Assembly (NCBI RefSeq): GCF_004834005.1
Contig: NZ_STFF01000010.1
Location: forward strand, 62,001-126,000
Origin: Niastella caeni
GTDB lineage: Bacteria; Bacteroidota; Bacteroidia; Chitinophagales; Chitinophagaceae
Reading direction: 5' to 3'
DNA: 64,000 nt
The position numbers and the translations under genes are program-made. The notes beneath the pieces are model-generated. The model ran no database searches. It had not been told where the DNA came from and worked only from the letters and a program-made list of their open reading frames with translations. Numbering within the stretch: the stretch's first letter is position 1; each line of letters opens with the position of its first letter. This document shows, piece after piece, positions 26,861 to 35,237 of this stretch.

Positions 26861-26980
26861 TTCTGAACATTTCCGTCAATATCAGTTAAATGTGTGGAAA
26901 TTTGGATTAACCACGATTCAAGTTAGTTTCCTTATCTTGGGACGGTTAAAACCTGATTTTCTTACTCTTATATAACCAAT

Positions 26981-28414
26981 ATGGCAGAACAAGCTTCTTC
27001 TTTTAAACCATCGCTCAGTTTAGTGGATGCTACCATGGTGGTAGCCGGTTCTATGATCGGTTCAGGTATTTTTATCGTTACATCAGATATAACAAAAGAT
27101 GTGGGCAGCGCCGGTTGGGTTATTGCGGTATGGCTGATCACCGGTTTTATGACCATTGTGGCAGCGGTAAGCTATGGTGAGCTGAGTGGGATGTATCCCA
27201 AAGCCGGTGGCCAGTATGTTTATCTCAGAGAAGCCTTTAACCCCCTGGCCGGGTTTTTATACGGCTGGAGCTTTTTTTCCGTAATACAAACGGCGACCAT
27301 TGCAGCTGTAGCGGTGGCATTCAGCCGGTTTACTTCTTATTTAATACCCGAAGTGGGGGAAGATGTTTTTCTGCTAACCATCGGAACATTTAAAATATCC
27401 GCCGCCCAGGTGCTGGCCATTTTCCTGATCATATTTCTTACCTATACCAACACCCGTGGCATCAAAGGCGGCAAGATCATTCAAACCGTTTTTACCAGCG
27501 TTAAACTCTTCTCTTTATTTGGCCTGATCATTTTAGGGTTTCTGCTTGTAAAAAATAGTTTTTGGGCCGAGAACCTGTCGACAGGTATGAATGCCATGCA
27601 TTTTACAAAGACCCCCGGGGCTACTGTCCCCAATCATGGCTCCTGGCTGCCCATTACTGGTATTGCTTTAATAGGAGCCATTGCCTCTGCCATGTCTGGT
27701 TCTATTTTCAGCAGCGATAGTTGGAACAACGTCACCTTTATTGCTGGTGAAATAAAGAATCCTAAAAGAAATATCGGATTGAGCCTCTTTTTGGGTACGC
27801 TGATCGTGACCATCATTTATGTAACGGCCAACCTGATGTATCTGAATGTGCTACCCCTGCACGACATTGCGTTTGCACCTTCAAGACGGTTAGCGGTAAT
27901 TTCGGCCGAATCTATATTTGGACCAAATGGCGCCTATGTAATAGCCGTGATGATCATGATATCGACTTTTGGTTGTAACAACGGACTGATACTGGCCGGC
28001 GCCCGGGTTTATTATACCATGGCAAAAGATGGCTTGTTCTTTAAAAAGACTGGTACGCTGAATAAAAATGCCGTACCTGAATTTGCTTTGTGGATTCAAT
28101 GTGCCATGGCCAGCATACTTTGTTTGAGTGGGAGCTATGGCGATCTGCTGGATATGATTGCCTTTGTAGCGGTGCTGTTCTATGCGCTGACGATTTTGGG
28201 TATTTTTATCTTACGCAAAAAACGTCCGGATGCAGAGCGGCCATATAAGGCTTTTGGTTACCCGGTATTGCCTGTCATTTATATCATACTCGCATTAACG
28301 TTTTGTATATTCCTTATTAAAATGAAGCCTTTGTATGCCGGTGTTGGCCTGGGAATTGTTTTAACAGGTGTTCCTTTATATTATCTTGCAGTGCGAACAA
28401 AGAAAAACGCATAG
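26981..28414 (+). CDS. APC family amino acid permease
   Basis: 477 residues, twelve predicted TM segments. The family motif in TM1 is VVAGSMIGSGIFIV (substrate site, GSGIF), and the conserved SYGELSGMYPKAGGQYVYLREAF lies after TM2. It probably imports an amino acid or peptide-like compound with protons, like eukaryotic LAT-type and bacterial SteT/serine-threonine exchangers. It sits alone, flanked by repeat blocks, and no regulator or catabolic gene hints at the substrate. Confidence 0.88.
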   Translation: MAEQASSFKPSLSLVDATMVVAGSMIGSGIFIVTSDITKDVGSAGWVIAVWLITGFMTIVAAVSYGELSGMYPKAGGQYVYLREAFNPLAGFLYGWSFFSVIQTATIAAVAVAFSRFTSYLIPEVGEDVFLLTIGTFKISAAQVLAIFLIIFLTYTNTRGIKGGKIIQTVFTSVKLFSLFGLIILGFLLVKNSFWAENLSTGMNAMHFTKTPGATVPNHGSWLPITGIALIGAIASAMSGSIFSSDSWNNVTFIAGEIKNPKRNIGLSLFLGTLIVTIIYVTANLMYLNVLPLHDIAFAPSRRLAVISAESIFGPNGAYVIAVMIMISTFGCNNGLILAGARVYYTMAKDGLFFKKTGTLNKNAVPEFALWIQCAMASILCLSGSYGDLLDMIAFVAVLFYALTILGIFILRKKRPDAERPYKAFGYPVLPVIYIILALTFCIFLIKMKPLYAGVGLGIVLTGVPLYYLAVRTKKNA

Positions 28415-28530
28415 TTGCCGGTTGCCGGTTCCCGGTTTCCGGGCAAAAAATTGGAAGATCCCGATTATTTGCAGAGGGATCAAAATTCAAGTCCTGGCAA
28501 CGGGTAACTGGCAACTGGTAACCTGTAACA
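28415..28530. repeat. Intergenic repeat words before hldA-like gene
   Basis: GTTGCCGGTTGCCGGTTCCCGG, then CGGGTAACTGGCAACTGGTAACCTGTAAC: CCGGTAACTGG-type words as in the arrays at 13268 and 26701. Confidence 0.6.
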
Positions 28531-28539
28531 GATGAAAAT

Positions 28540-29535
28540 ATGAGTAAAGTAGATTTCGATAAACTATTTGCCGGTTTTTCAAATATCAAAGTTGGTGTCG
28601 TAGGCGATGTAATGCTGGATATTTACTGGTGGGGACATGTGGAAAGAATATCGCCGGAAGCGCCCGTACCTGTAGTGGCATTGGATAAAAAAGAACACCG
28701 CATAGGCGGGGCAGGCAACGTAGCGCTGAACCTGGCTGCATTGGGCGCGCAGGTTTCCATACTTTCTGTGATGGGGGATGATGAAAACGGCCGCACCTTA
28801 ACGGAGCTTTTCAACGAACATCATATTAATACGACCTGGATAGCGCAACAACCATCGCGCATTACCACGGCCAAAACCCGCATCATCAGCCGTAATCAGC
28901 AAATGATGCGACTGGATGCGGAGATAACCAGGGACCTGAGCATCGATGATGAGAACGCCCTGATTGAAAAAGTGCGCCTGTATATTACCAGCGAACAACC
29001 GCAGGTGGTCATCTTTGAAGATTATAACAAAGGCGTGCTCACCGAACGGGTGATCAGGGAAATAACAGCCTTGTGCAAACAACATGGCGTGATCACAACG
29101 GTGGATCCTAAACGAAAAAATTTCTTCTCCTACGAAGGCGTAGATATTTTTAAACCTAATTTGAAAGAAGTAAAAGACGGGCTCAACCTGCTGATTGATG
29201 AAATAAACCTGCCTACGCTCACAGATATTCATCAGCAATTACAAAAGAAATTACGCCATTCCATTTCATTCATCACGCTGTCGGAAAAAGGCGTTTTTTA
29301 CCAGGAGAACAGCACGTCGAAGATCATTCCTTCCCATTTACGAAATATTGCAGATGTGTCGGGCGCCGGTGATACCGTGATAGCCGTGGCATCATTGATC
29401 TATGCCGCCACCAAACGTATTGACCTGATGGCCGAAGTGGCCAATATTGCGGGCGGACTGGTATGTGAGGAAGTAGGTACGGCTGCGGTGAATAAGGACA
29501 GGTTGTTGCATGAATGTAAGGAGTTGCTCGGGTAG
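28540..29535 (+). CDS. rfaE1: D-glycero-beta-D-manno-heptose-7-phosphate kinase (PfkB family)
   Basis: Phosphorylates heptose 7-phosphate at C1 for ADP-heptose and LPS core synthesis. The PfkB fold begins KVGVVGDVMLDIYWWGHVERISPEAPVPV, the usual RfaE1/HldE start. GGAGNVALNLAALGA (56-70) is PfkB signature 1 and DVSGAGDT contains catalytic Asp278. At 331 residues it has only the kinase domain and lacks the adenylyltransferase half of bifunctional HldE, which must be a separate protein. The gene stands alone between repeat blocks. Confidence 0.9.
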   Translation: MSKVDFDKLFAGFSNIKVGVVGDVMLDIYWWGHVERISPEAPVPVVALDKKEHRIGGAGNVALNLAALGAQVSILSVMGDDENGRTLTELFNEHHINTTWIAQQPSRITTAKTRIISRNQQMMRLDAEITRDLSIDDENALIEKVRLYITSEQPQVVIFEDYNKGVLTERVIREITALCKQHGVITTVDPKRKNFFSYEGVDIFKPNLKEVKDGLNLLIDEINLPTLTDIHQQLQKKLRHSISFITLSEKGVFYQENSTSKIIPSHLRNIADVSGAGDTVIAVASLIYAATKRIDLMAEVANIAGGLVCEEVGTAAVNKDRLLHECKELLG

Positions 29536-29679
29536 TGTAGGGCGTTGGCAAAATAGGTGCAAGCCGTAAGATTCTGTAAGCTGTAAACAGGAAGCTGAAA
29601 GCCCCAGCCTAAAGCAAATACGTCGCAGGCCTGGAATAGAAGAACCACAAACTATAAACCACAAACCAGAAACTGTGGC

Positions 29680-30537
29680 ATGCTTACCGCAGCGGTTCAA
29701 TCATTCATAGAACAATTATTAAACCACACCTGTACGTTCACTTCTGTAGGCGGTGGCTCCATTAACCATACCTACCGAATACGGGCAGGCAGTTCCACTT
29801 TCTTTTGCAAGGTCAATAGCCTTTCTGCCTTTCCTGCTTTATTCGACACCGAACAACAAGGGTTAACCTTGCTGGCGCAACAACAAGTGATCCGCATTCC
29901 CCGGGTAATTGCTACAGGCCATGCCGGCGATAGCCAGGTATTGTTGCTGGAGTGGATTGAGCAGGGCTTAAAGACCGATGCTTTCTGGAAAACATTTGGC
30001 GAACAACTGGCCGCTCTGCATCGGATACAGGGCTCTGCCTTTGGATTGGCTACCGATAACTATATGGGCGCCCTGCCGCAAAACAATAAACTTGCTAACA
30101 ACTGGATTGAATTTTTTATACAGCAACGATTGCAACCGCAGGTGCAACTGGCCGTTAACCGTCAATTGCTGGAACCGGCACAGGCGCAGTTGTTTGAAAA
30201 ACTATATCAAGGGTTGCATAATATATTTCCTGCAGAACCGGCTTCGCTGTTGCATGGAGACTTGTGGAGCGGTAACTTTTTGTGCGATGATAGGGGGAAA
30301 CCCGTATTGATCGATCCGGCGGTGTATTATGGGCATCGTAGTATGGATATGGCCATGACCACCTTGTTTGGCGGCTTTGATGCGCTGTTTTATGAAAGCT
30401 ACCAGTATCATTTTCCCCTGCCAGCCAATTACAGGCAGCAATGGGAGGTTTGTAATTTATATCCATTGTTGATCCATTTGAATTTATTTGGTAAAAGCTA
30501 TCTGGCCGACATTTTGAATACAATCCGGCGGTATTGA
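29680..30537 (+). CDS. Fructosamine/ketosamine kinase family protein
   Basis: 285 residues with the aminoglycoside-phosphotransferase-like fold: GGGSINHTYRI glycine loop (24-34), then LLLEWIEQG hinge and the catalytic HGDLWSGNFLCDDRGKPVLIDPAVYYGH (HGDLWxGN and IDP, Asp of the brackets at the Mg site). FN3K-like enzymes phosphorylate protein-bound ketosamines, starting their removal; bacterial relatives act on ribulosamines and erythrulosamines. It is the usual length. Upstream spacing and repeats suggest its own promoter. Confidence 0.88.
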   Translation: MLTAAVQSFIEQLLNHTCTFTSVGGGSINHTYRIRAGSSTFFCKVNSLSAFPALFDTEQQGLTLLAQQQVIRIPRVIATGHAGDSQVLLLEWIEQGLKTDAFWKTFGEQLAALHRIQGSAFGLATDNYMGALPQNNKLANNWIEFFIQQRLQPQVQLAVNRQLLEPAQAQLFEKLYQGLHNIFPAEPASLLHGDLWSGNFLCDDRGKPVLIDPAVYYGHRSMDMAMTTLFGGFDALFYESYQYHFPLPANYRQQWEVCNLYPLLIHLNLFGKSYLADILNTIRRY

Positions 30538-30750
30538 TTTACGTTATATTAAAGCTGAACGCCATAAAGGTAAATTGGAGAGCCCGGGCCGAAAGCGGGT
30601 AAGTTGCAAGTATTATGTAATAGGAGGTAAGTTATAGGTAATAAGTGGGTAGTGATCAATGCAGGTGATTCTATAAATTTGTGCAACGAAATGCAGCAGA
30701 ATAACTTATATGGCCGTCTTAAACAAAGTGATAACCTCTTAACGAATTGA

Positions 30751-31662
30751 ATGCTGGCTGTTACTATACTGGGAAATAACTCTGCCTTGCCGGCGTACGA
30801 CCGGCACCCTACGTCGCAGGTAGTGACGCTGGATGATAGTATATTCCTGGTAGATTGTGGGGAAGGCACGCAGCAGCAATTGGCGAAATACCGCATTCGC
30901 TGGTCACGCATTAATTACATCTTCATCTCGCACCTGCACGGCGATCATTATTTCGGTTTACCGGGTTTTTTGCACAGCATGGGCTTGTTGCATCGCGAGC
31001 ACGACCTGCATTTATTTGCGCCGGCTCCGTTAAAACAAATACTCGATCTGCAACTGGAAGCCGCTTCCAACCTGTTGCCATACACCTTGCATTTTTATCC
31101 GCTGGAGAAAGAAGGGGTGATCATTCAAAACGATAAATTTAAAGTAACCTGTTTTGCCACCAAACATCGTATTCCGTGCTGGGGGTTCCGGTTCGACCAG
31201 GTACGCGCCCCACGCCGGGTGAATCCCGAGAAGGCGATTGAATATGGGGTTCCGGCCGCCTTTTACGACCGGTTGAAATGGGGGGAAGATTATACCAACA
31301 AAAATGGCGATTTGATAAAGAATGAATGGGTGACCAACCCCGGTGCGAAGCCATTATCGTACGCATACAGCGCAGATACTATTTTTGATGAATCATTGAT
31401 AGAAAAAGTACAGGGCGTTGACCTGTTGTACCACGAGACCACGTATTTAAAAGACCTCGAAAAAAGGGCGGCGCTTCGTTTTCATTCTACCACAACCCAG
31501 GCTGCCTGCATAGCCAAAAACGCCAACGTGGGCCGGTTGCTCATCGGTCATTTTAGTTCGAAGTACGACAAGCTGGATCTCTTTGAACAGGAAGCGTGTG
31601 AGGTATTCCCTAATACGAGCCTGGCGTTGGAGGGAGTTACTTTTAGAGCGATTCCCAGGTAA
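30751..31662 (+). CDS. rnz: Ribonuclease Z
   Basis: Zinc endonuclease removing 3' trailers from pre-tRNAs. Motif HLHGDHYFGLPG holds the metallo-beta-lactamase HxHxDH at 61-66, and further ligands are in CFATKHRIPCWGF, HETTYL and LIGHFSSKY. The TSQ..LDDSIFLVDCGEGTQQQL start is typical. At 303 residues it is the short form. CCA ends are not encoded in the tRNAs of this window, which fits a need for RNase Z plus CCA transferase. Confidence 0.94.
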   Translation: MLAVTILGNNSALPAYDRHPTSQVVTLDDSIFLVDCGEGTQQQLAKYRIRWSRINYIFISHLHGDHYFGLPGFLHSMGLLHREHDLHLFAPAPLKQILDLQLEAASNLLPYTLHFYPLEKEGVIIQNDKFKVTCFATKHRIPCWGFRFDQVRAPRRVNPEKAIEYGVPAAFYDRLKWGEDYTNKNGDLIKNEWVTNPGAKPLSYAYSADTIFDESLIEKVQGVDLLYHETTYLKDLEKRAALRFHSTTTQAACIAKNANVGRLLIGHFSSKYDKLDLFEQEACEVFPNTSLALEGVTFRAIPR

Positions 31663-31772
31663 ATATTGAATATCGAATGTAGAATATCGAATGCTGAAGT
31701 TAAAGGCAAAAAAACAAATGTCGAATGCGATACTTCGACATTCGACATTGAGTATTCAATATTCGATATTTC

Positions 31773-32657
31773 TTATTTCCCTTTAAGGAACTCCTGTACT
31801 TGTTTGTACACCCCTTCACTCAAAGGAACCATGGGCAATCTGAGGTTGTTTTCGAGCAATTCCAGTTCGGCCATAAAGGCTTTTACGCCGGCAGGATTGT
31901 TCTCAACAAACATCAGGTCGTAGGCTTCAATCAACACATCGTTGAGTGATTTAGCGGCTTTAAAATCGCCTTTTAAACACTGGCGAACCATGTGGGTGAA
32001 TTGTTGAGGGAATGCATTGGCAGCTACACTGATAACCCCATCCATACCACAGGCAATTTGCGGTAATACCAGGGCGTCGTCGCCACTCACTACCAGGAAA
32101 TGCTCAGGACGATCGCGGAGAATTTGCATGCATTGGCCCATATCGCCGCTGGCTTCTTTAATACCCCCGATGTTTGGAACCTCGTTAGCGAGGCGCAGGG
32201 TAGTGGCAGCGGTCATATTGCGACCGGTACGGCCGGGCACATTGTATAATAAAATAGGTTTGGGCGATGCGGCAGCCAGTGCTTTGTAATGCTGGAAAAT
32301 ACCTTCCTGCGAAGGTTTGTTGTAATAAGGGCTGGCGCTTAAGATAGCGGTTGCTTTATCTAAAGGAAAAGTTTGCAGTTCATTAATTACTTCAGGCGTA
32401 TTGTTACCACCAATGCCCACTACCACAGGAACACGGTTGTTCACTTTTTCGTAGGTGAAGCGGATGATGGCGATCTTTTCTTCTTTGCTGAGGGCAGGCG
32501 TTTCGCCGGTGGTGCCGAGCGTAACCACATATTCAGTACCGCCATTGATTACGAAATCTATGATTTTGCTTAACGCATCGAGATCAACTTCCCCATTTGA
32601 TTTGAACGGTGTGACCAATGCCACGCCGGTGCCGTATAAAGATTGACGAAGAGACAT
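31773..32657 (-). CDS. dapA: 4-hydroxy-tetrahydrodipicolinate synthase
   Basis: Condenses pyruvate with aspartate semialdehyde, committing carbon to lysine and peptidoglycan diaminopimelate. The TIM barrel has Schiff-base Lys167 (GGIKEASGD) and Tyr138 (ILLYNVPGRTG). GTTGETPALSKEEK and YYNKPSQEGIFQHY are further signatures. 294 residues is normal. The upstream 287 bases carry two short palindromes and no coding sequence. Confidence 0.96.
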   Translation of the reverse strand: MSLRQSLYGTGVALVTPFKSNGEVDLDALSKIIDFVINGGTEYVVTLGTTGETPALSKEEKIAIIRFTYEKVNNRVPVVVGIGGNNTPEVINELQTFPLDKATAILSASPYYNKPSQEGIFQHYKALAAASPKPILLYNVPGRTGRNMTAATTLRLANEVPNIGGIKEASGDMGQCMQILRDRPEHFLVVSGDDALVLPQIACGMDGVISVAANAFPQQFTHMVRQCLKGDFKAAKSLNDVLIEAYDLMFVENNPAGVKAFMAELELLENNLRLPMVPLSEGVYKQVQEFLKGK

Positions 32658-32675
32658 AAAACTTGTGATATTTAA

Positions 32676-32693
32676 TCCCGATAGCTATCGGGA
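32676..32693. repeat. Perfect 18-bp palindrome
   Basis: TCCCGATAGCTATCGGGA. A widespread intergenic palindrome in Bacteroidota; a second hairpin (CTTTTCCGCC...GGACGGAAAG) lies just after it at 32709-32739. Variants occur in the two degenerate tRNAs and at 15690. Confidence 0.6.
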
Positions 32694-32944
32694 GCATATT
32701 TTAGGTTGAGGCTTTTCCGCCTTGCGGGACGGAAAGCCCGTTTAAATTTGGTAATAGCTGAATAGAGATAAGGATGACCAAGTGAGTGACACAACGATGT
32801 TGAGCAGAATTACTACAGCCGGTCTCAAAATCATCAACGTTTCGACCCTTCGACCCTTCGACTTCGCTCAGGACGCTCAGGGCGCTCAGTGTATGAACCT
32901 TGCCATTCGACTTCGCTCATGACCGATCAATGTTACCCGGGCGG

Positions 32945-33922
32945 TTAGGAAGCTATTTCATCCCAGAAGCCCATCTTGTTAAACTTATCGATCCGCTTTC
33001 GAACACGTTCTTCGGGATCCATCTGTTTCAGCTCCTTGATGGTGTTAATGAGGTATGGCTTTAATAAAGTAGCGGCTTCATCGTAATCCCAGTGTGCGCC
33101 GCCAACAGGTTCGGGAATAATACCATCAATTAATCCAAATTCATACATATAGTCGGCAGTGAGTTTTAGCTGTTCGGCTGCTTTTTCTTTCTGGTCCCAG
33201 CTACGCCAAAGAATAGAGCTGCAGCTTTCAGGAGAAATAACGGTGTACCAGGTATTTTCGAGCATATACACTTTGTCGCCCACACCGATGCCCATAGCAC
33301 CGCCGGAAGCGCCTTCACCAATGATCACACATATTACAGGTACTTTAAGCCGCATCATTTCATAAATATTACGGGCAATGGCTTCACCCTGGCCCCTTTC
33401 TTCAGCCTCAAGGCCGGGATAGGCGCCGGGCGTATCGATAAGGGTAATGATCGGTTTATCGAATTTCTCAGCCAGCTTCATCAGCCTCAGGGCTTTGCGA
33501 TACCCTTCGGGATTGGCCATACCAAAATTACGCAACTGGCGTGCCTTGGTATTGATACCTTTTTGCTGGCCTATTATCATTACGGTTTGACCATCGAGGG
33601 ACGCGAAACCGCCCACCATGGCCTTATCGTCTTTTACATTCCGGTCTCCAAACAACTCCACAAAATCGGTGGTCATTTTGGAGATGTATTTCATTGTATA
33701 CGGACGGTCGGGGTGACGGCTCAACTGCACTTTTTGCCAGGGCGTAAGGTTTTGGGTGATGGCCTTACGGGTCTCCAGCACACGCTCTTCCAGTCTCTTA
33801 ATATGGTCAGTTAGATCAAGTTTGGTCTTTTCGGCCTTTTGTTTAAAGCCTTCTATATCTTCAAAAAGATCTTTTATTGGTTTTTCAAATTCCAGAAACT
33901 GACGGTTTTTATCTTGCGGCAT
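32945..33922 (-). CDS. accA: Acetyl-CoA carboxylase carboxyltransferase subunit alpha
   Basis: Transfers carboxyl from biotin to acetyl-CoA together with AccD, giving malonyl-CoA for fatty acids. 325 residues. Signatures: FQKPIKDLF-like N-terminal helix, then GGFASLDGQTVMIIGQQKG, IDTPGAYPGLEAEERGQGEAIA and GEGASGGAMGIGVGDKVYM (oxyanion glycines). A possible minus-strand promoter box (TACATTTG on the minus strand) lies at 34123-34130, about 200 bases upstream. Confidence 0.96.
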   Translation of the reverse strand: MPQDKNRQFLEFEKPIKDLFEDIEGFKQKAEKTKLDLTDHIKRLEERVLETRKAITQNLTPWQKVQLSRHPDRPYTMKYISKMTTDFVELFGDRNVKDDKAMVGGFASLDGQTVMIIGQQKGINTKARQLRNFGMANPEGYRKALRLMKLAEKFDKPIITLIDTPGAYPGLEAEERGQGEAIARNIYEMMRLKVPVICVIIGEGASGGAMGIGVGDKVYMLENTWYTVISPESCSSILWRSWDQKEKAAEQLKLTADYMYEFGLIDGIIPEPVGGAHWDYDEAATLLKPYLINTIKELKQMDPEERVRKRIDKFNKMGFWDEIAS

Positions 33923-34319
33923 AGGCAGTGATAATAAGCTGTAAAATTAAGGGATGAAGGATTTTTAATAAAAGTTTTCTATAAACGCCCGTTTACCTGC
34001 TCCTCCCTGCAAAATCCATGATTCGCCGGTAGTCTTGCGCTCCGATACAGAACTCATTGTTACTGAGCAGGTATCAACGCATTTTCGGGGCATTTTATGA
34101 TACACTTTCCGTTTAAAGGCTGCAAATGTAGTTCGAAAACCGCAATAAATACCCCACCGCCCCCCAAAGGGGAGAAATCAGTGGCCGGTTTGTTGTTACC
34201 GGGTACCAGGTTCATTTTACTTTTTCGGCAAAATAACTGCCTGCCATGAGCTGCAAAGCCATTGAAAAGGTAAAGCGACAGGCACAAATTTTTAATATTT
34301 CCTGCAAAGGAAAAAGAAG
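33923..34319. other. Intergenic region accA-cinA domain gene
   Basis: Contains a possible minus-strand TACATTTG box at 34123-34130 and a CCCCAAAGGGG palindrome at about 34165. Open frames here lack family features. Nothing else is seen. Confidence 0.4.
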
Positions 34320-34799
34320 ATGCCTGCGGATATCATTCAATCAATTGGAGAAATGCTGATCAACCGGCAGCAAAGCATTGCCGTGGCGGAAAGCGTTACA
34401 TCTGGTTATATGCAGATGGCTTTATCCACCGCGGTAGACGCTGCCAAATTTTACCAGGGTGGCATTACTGCGTACAATCTCGGACAAAAAAGCCGGCATT
34501 TGCATATTGAACCAATTCATGCCATGGCCTGCAATTGTGTGTCGGAGCAGGTGGCGCATGAAATGGCCTTGCAGGTATGTAATTTATTCAATAGTCATTG
34601 GGGATTGGCCATTACCGGTTATGCATCCAGGGTGCCGGAATCGAACAACGAACTGTTTGCTTATTATGCCATTGCCAATGCAGGTATAATAATGAAATCA
34701 GGTAGAATAGAACCGCCTGATGGCGAGTCTGATCAGGTGCAATTATATTATACAAAGGAGTTGTTGAAGAACCTGGAAGTTGTGCTCGAACATGCGTGA
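34320..34799 (+). CDS. CinA C-terminal domain protein (NMN amidohydrolase-like)
   Basis: A 159-residue stand-alone CinA C domain (PncC), which deamidates nicotinamide mononucleotide to nicotinic acid mononucleotide in NAD recycling. QSIAVAESVTSGYMQMALSTAVDAAKFYQGGITAYN carries the catalytic Ser-containing AESVTSG motif; GLAITGYASR is the second conserved segment. The family usually has AESCTGG and GIAGPGG; the changes seen here (AESVTSG, GYASR) make activity uncertain. It lacks the N-terminal MoCF domain of full CinA. Confidence 0.7.
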   Translation: MPADIIQSIGEMLINRQQSIAVAESVTSGYMQMALSTAVDAAKFYQGGITAYNLGQKSRHLHIEPIHAMACNCVSEQVAHEMALQVCNLFNSHWGLAITGYASRVPESNNELFAYYAIANAGIIMKSGRIEPPDGESDQVQLYYTKELLKNLEVVLEHA

Positions 34800-34842
34800 G
34801 CTTTGCATGCGTGTTCAAAATAGAAAAATAGAAGTAGTGCAA

Positions 34843-35088
34843 TTAAAATGCATAATGCTTTTCAATTTCTTTACCTACCCGCTTTATTAATCCTTCAGGG
34901 CGATCTTCATTTGCTGTCCATTCGTTATTGTTCAAAGATAAATAACCAAAGGAGGTGTCGTTCAGCACTACATGAAAAGAAGCCGGAAACCCGGAGTCGT
35001 TGGTTTTATCAGATGGGTTTACCCAGCCTTTATACTTTGTGCCGTCTGCATCAAATGCGATATCAAAAATGTTTTCTTCTGAAGCCAT
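34843..35088 (-). CDS. Hypothetical 81-residue protein
   Basis: Small acidic, soluble protein (MASEENIFDIAFDADGTKYKGWVNPSD...). It ends 45 bases after the opposing CinA gene and starts at 35088. It is polar with aromatic-rich strands (FHVVLNDTSFGYLSLNNNEW) and could be a small beta domain. I do not recognise a family. The amino acid composition looks like a real gene. Confidence 0.5.
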   Translation of the reverse strand: MASEENIFDIAFDADGTKYKGWVNPSDKTNDSGFPASFHVVLNDTSFGYLSLNNNEWTANEDRPEGLIKRVGKEIEKHYAF

Positions 35089-35237
35089 TTTCCGGAAGTG
35101 TTTATTATATGGATATAATATTTATACCAGCGTGGGGGCAGTCAAAGGCAATACACAATGAGCAACTGGCAAAGTACCATTGGTTTCTTTGCTGGTGCTT
35201 ATTGTAGAAAACATTCCCCTACGCGGCACAGGAAAGC

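Noticed and set aside
34060..34287. Minus-strand 75-residue frame between accA and the CinA gene
   Set aside because: Covers a CCCCAAAGGGG intergenic palindrome and repeat words; no family features.
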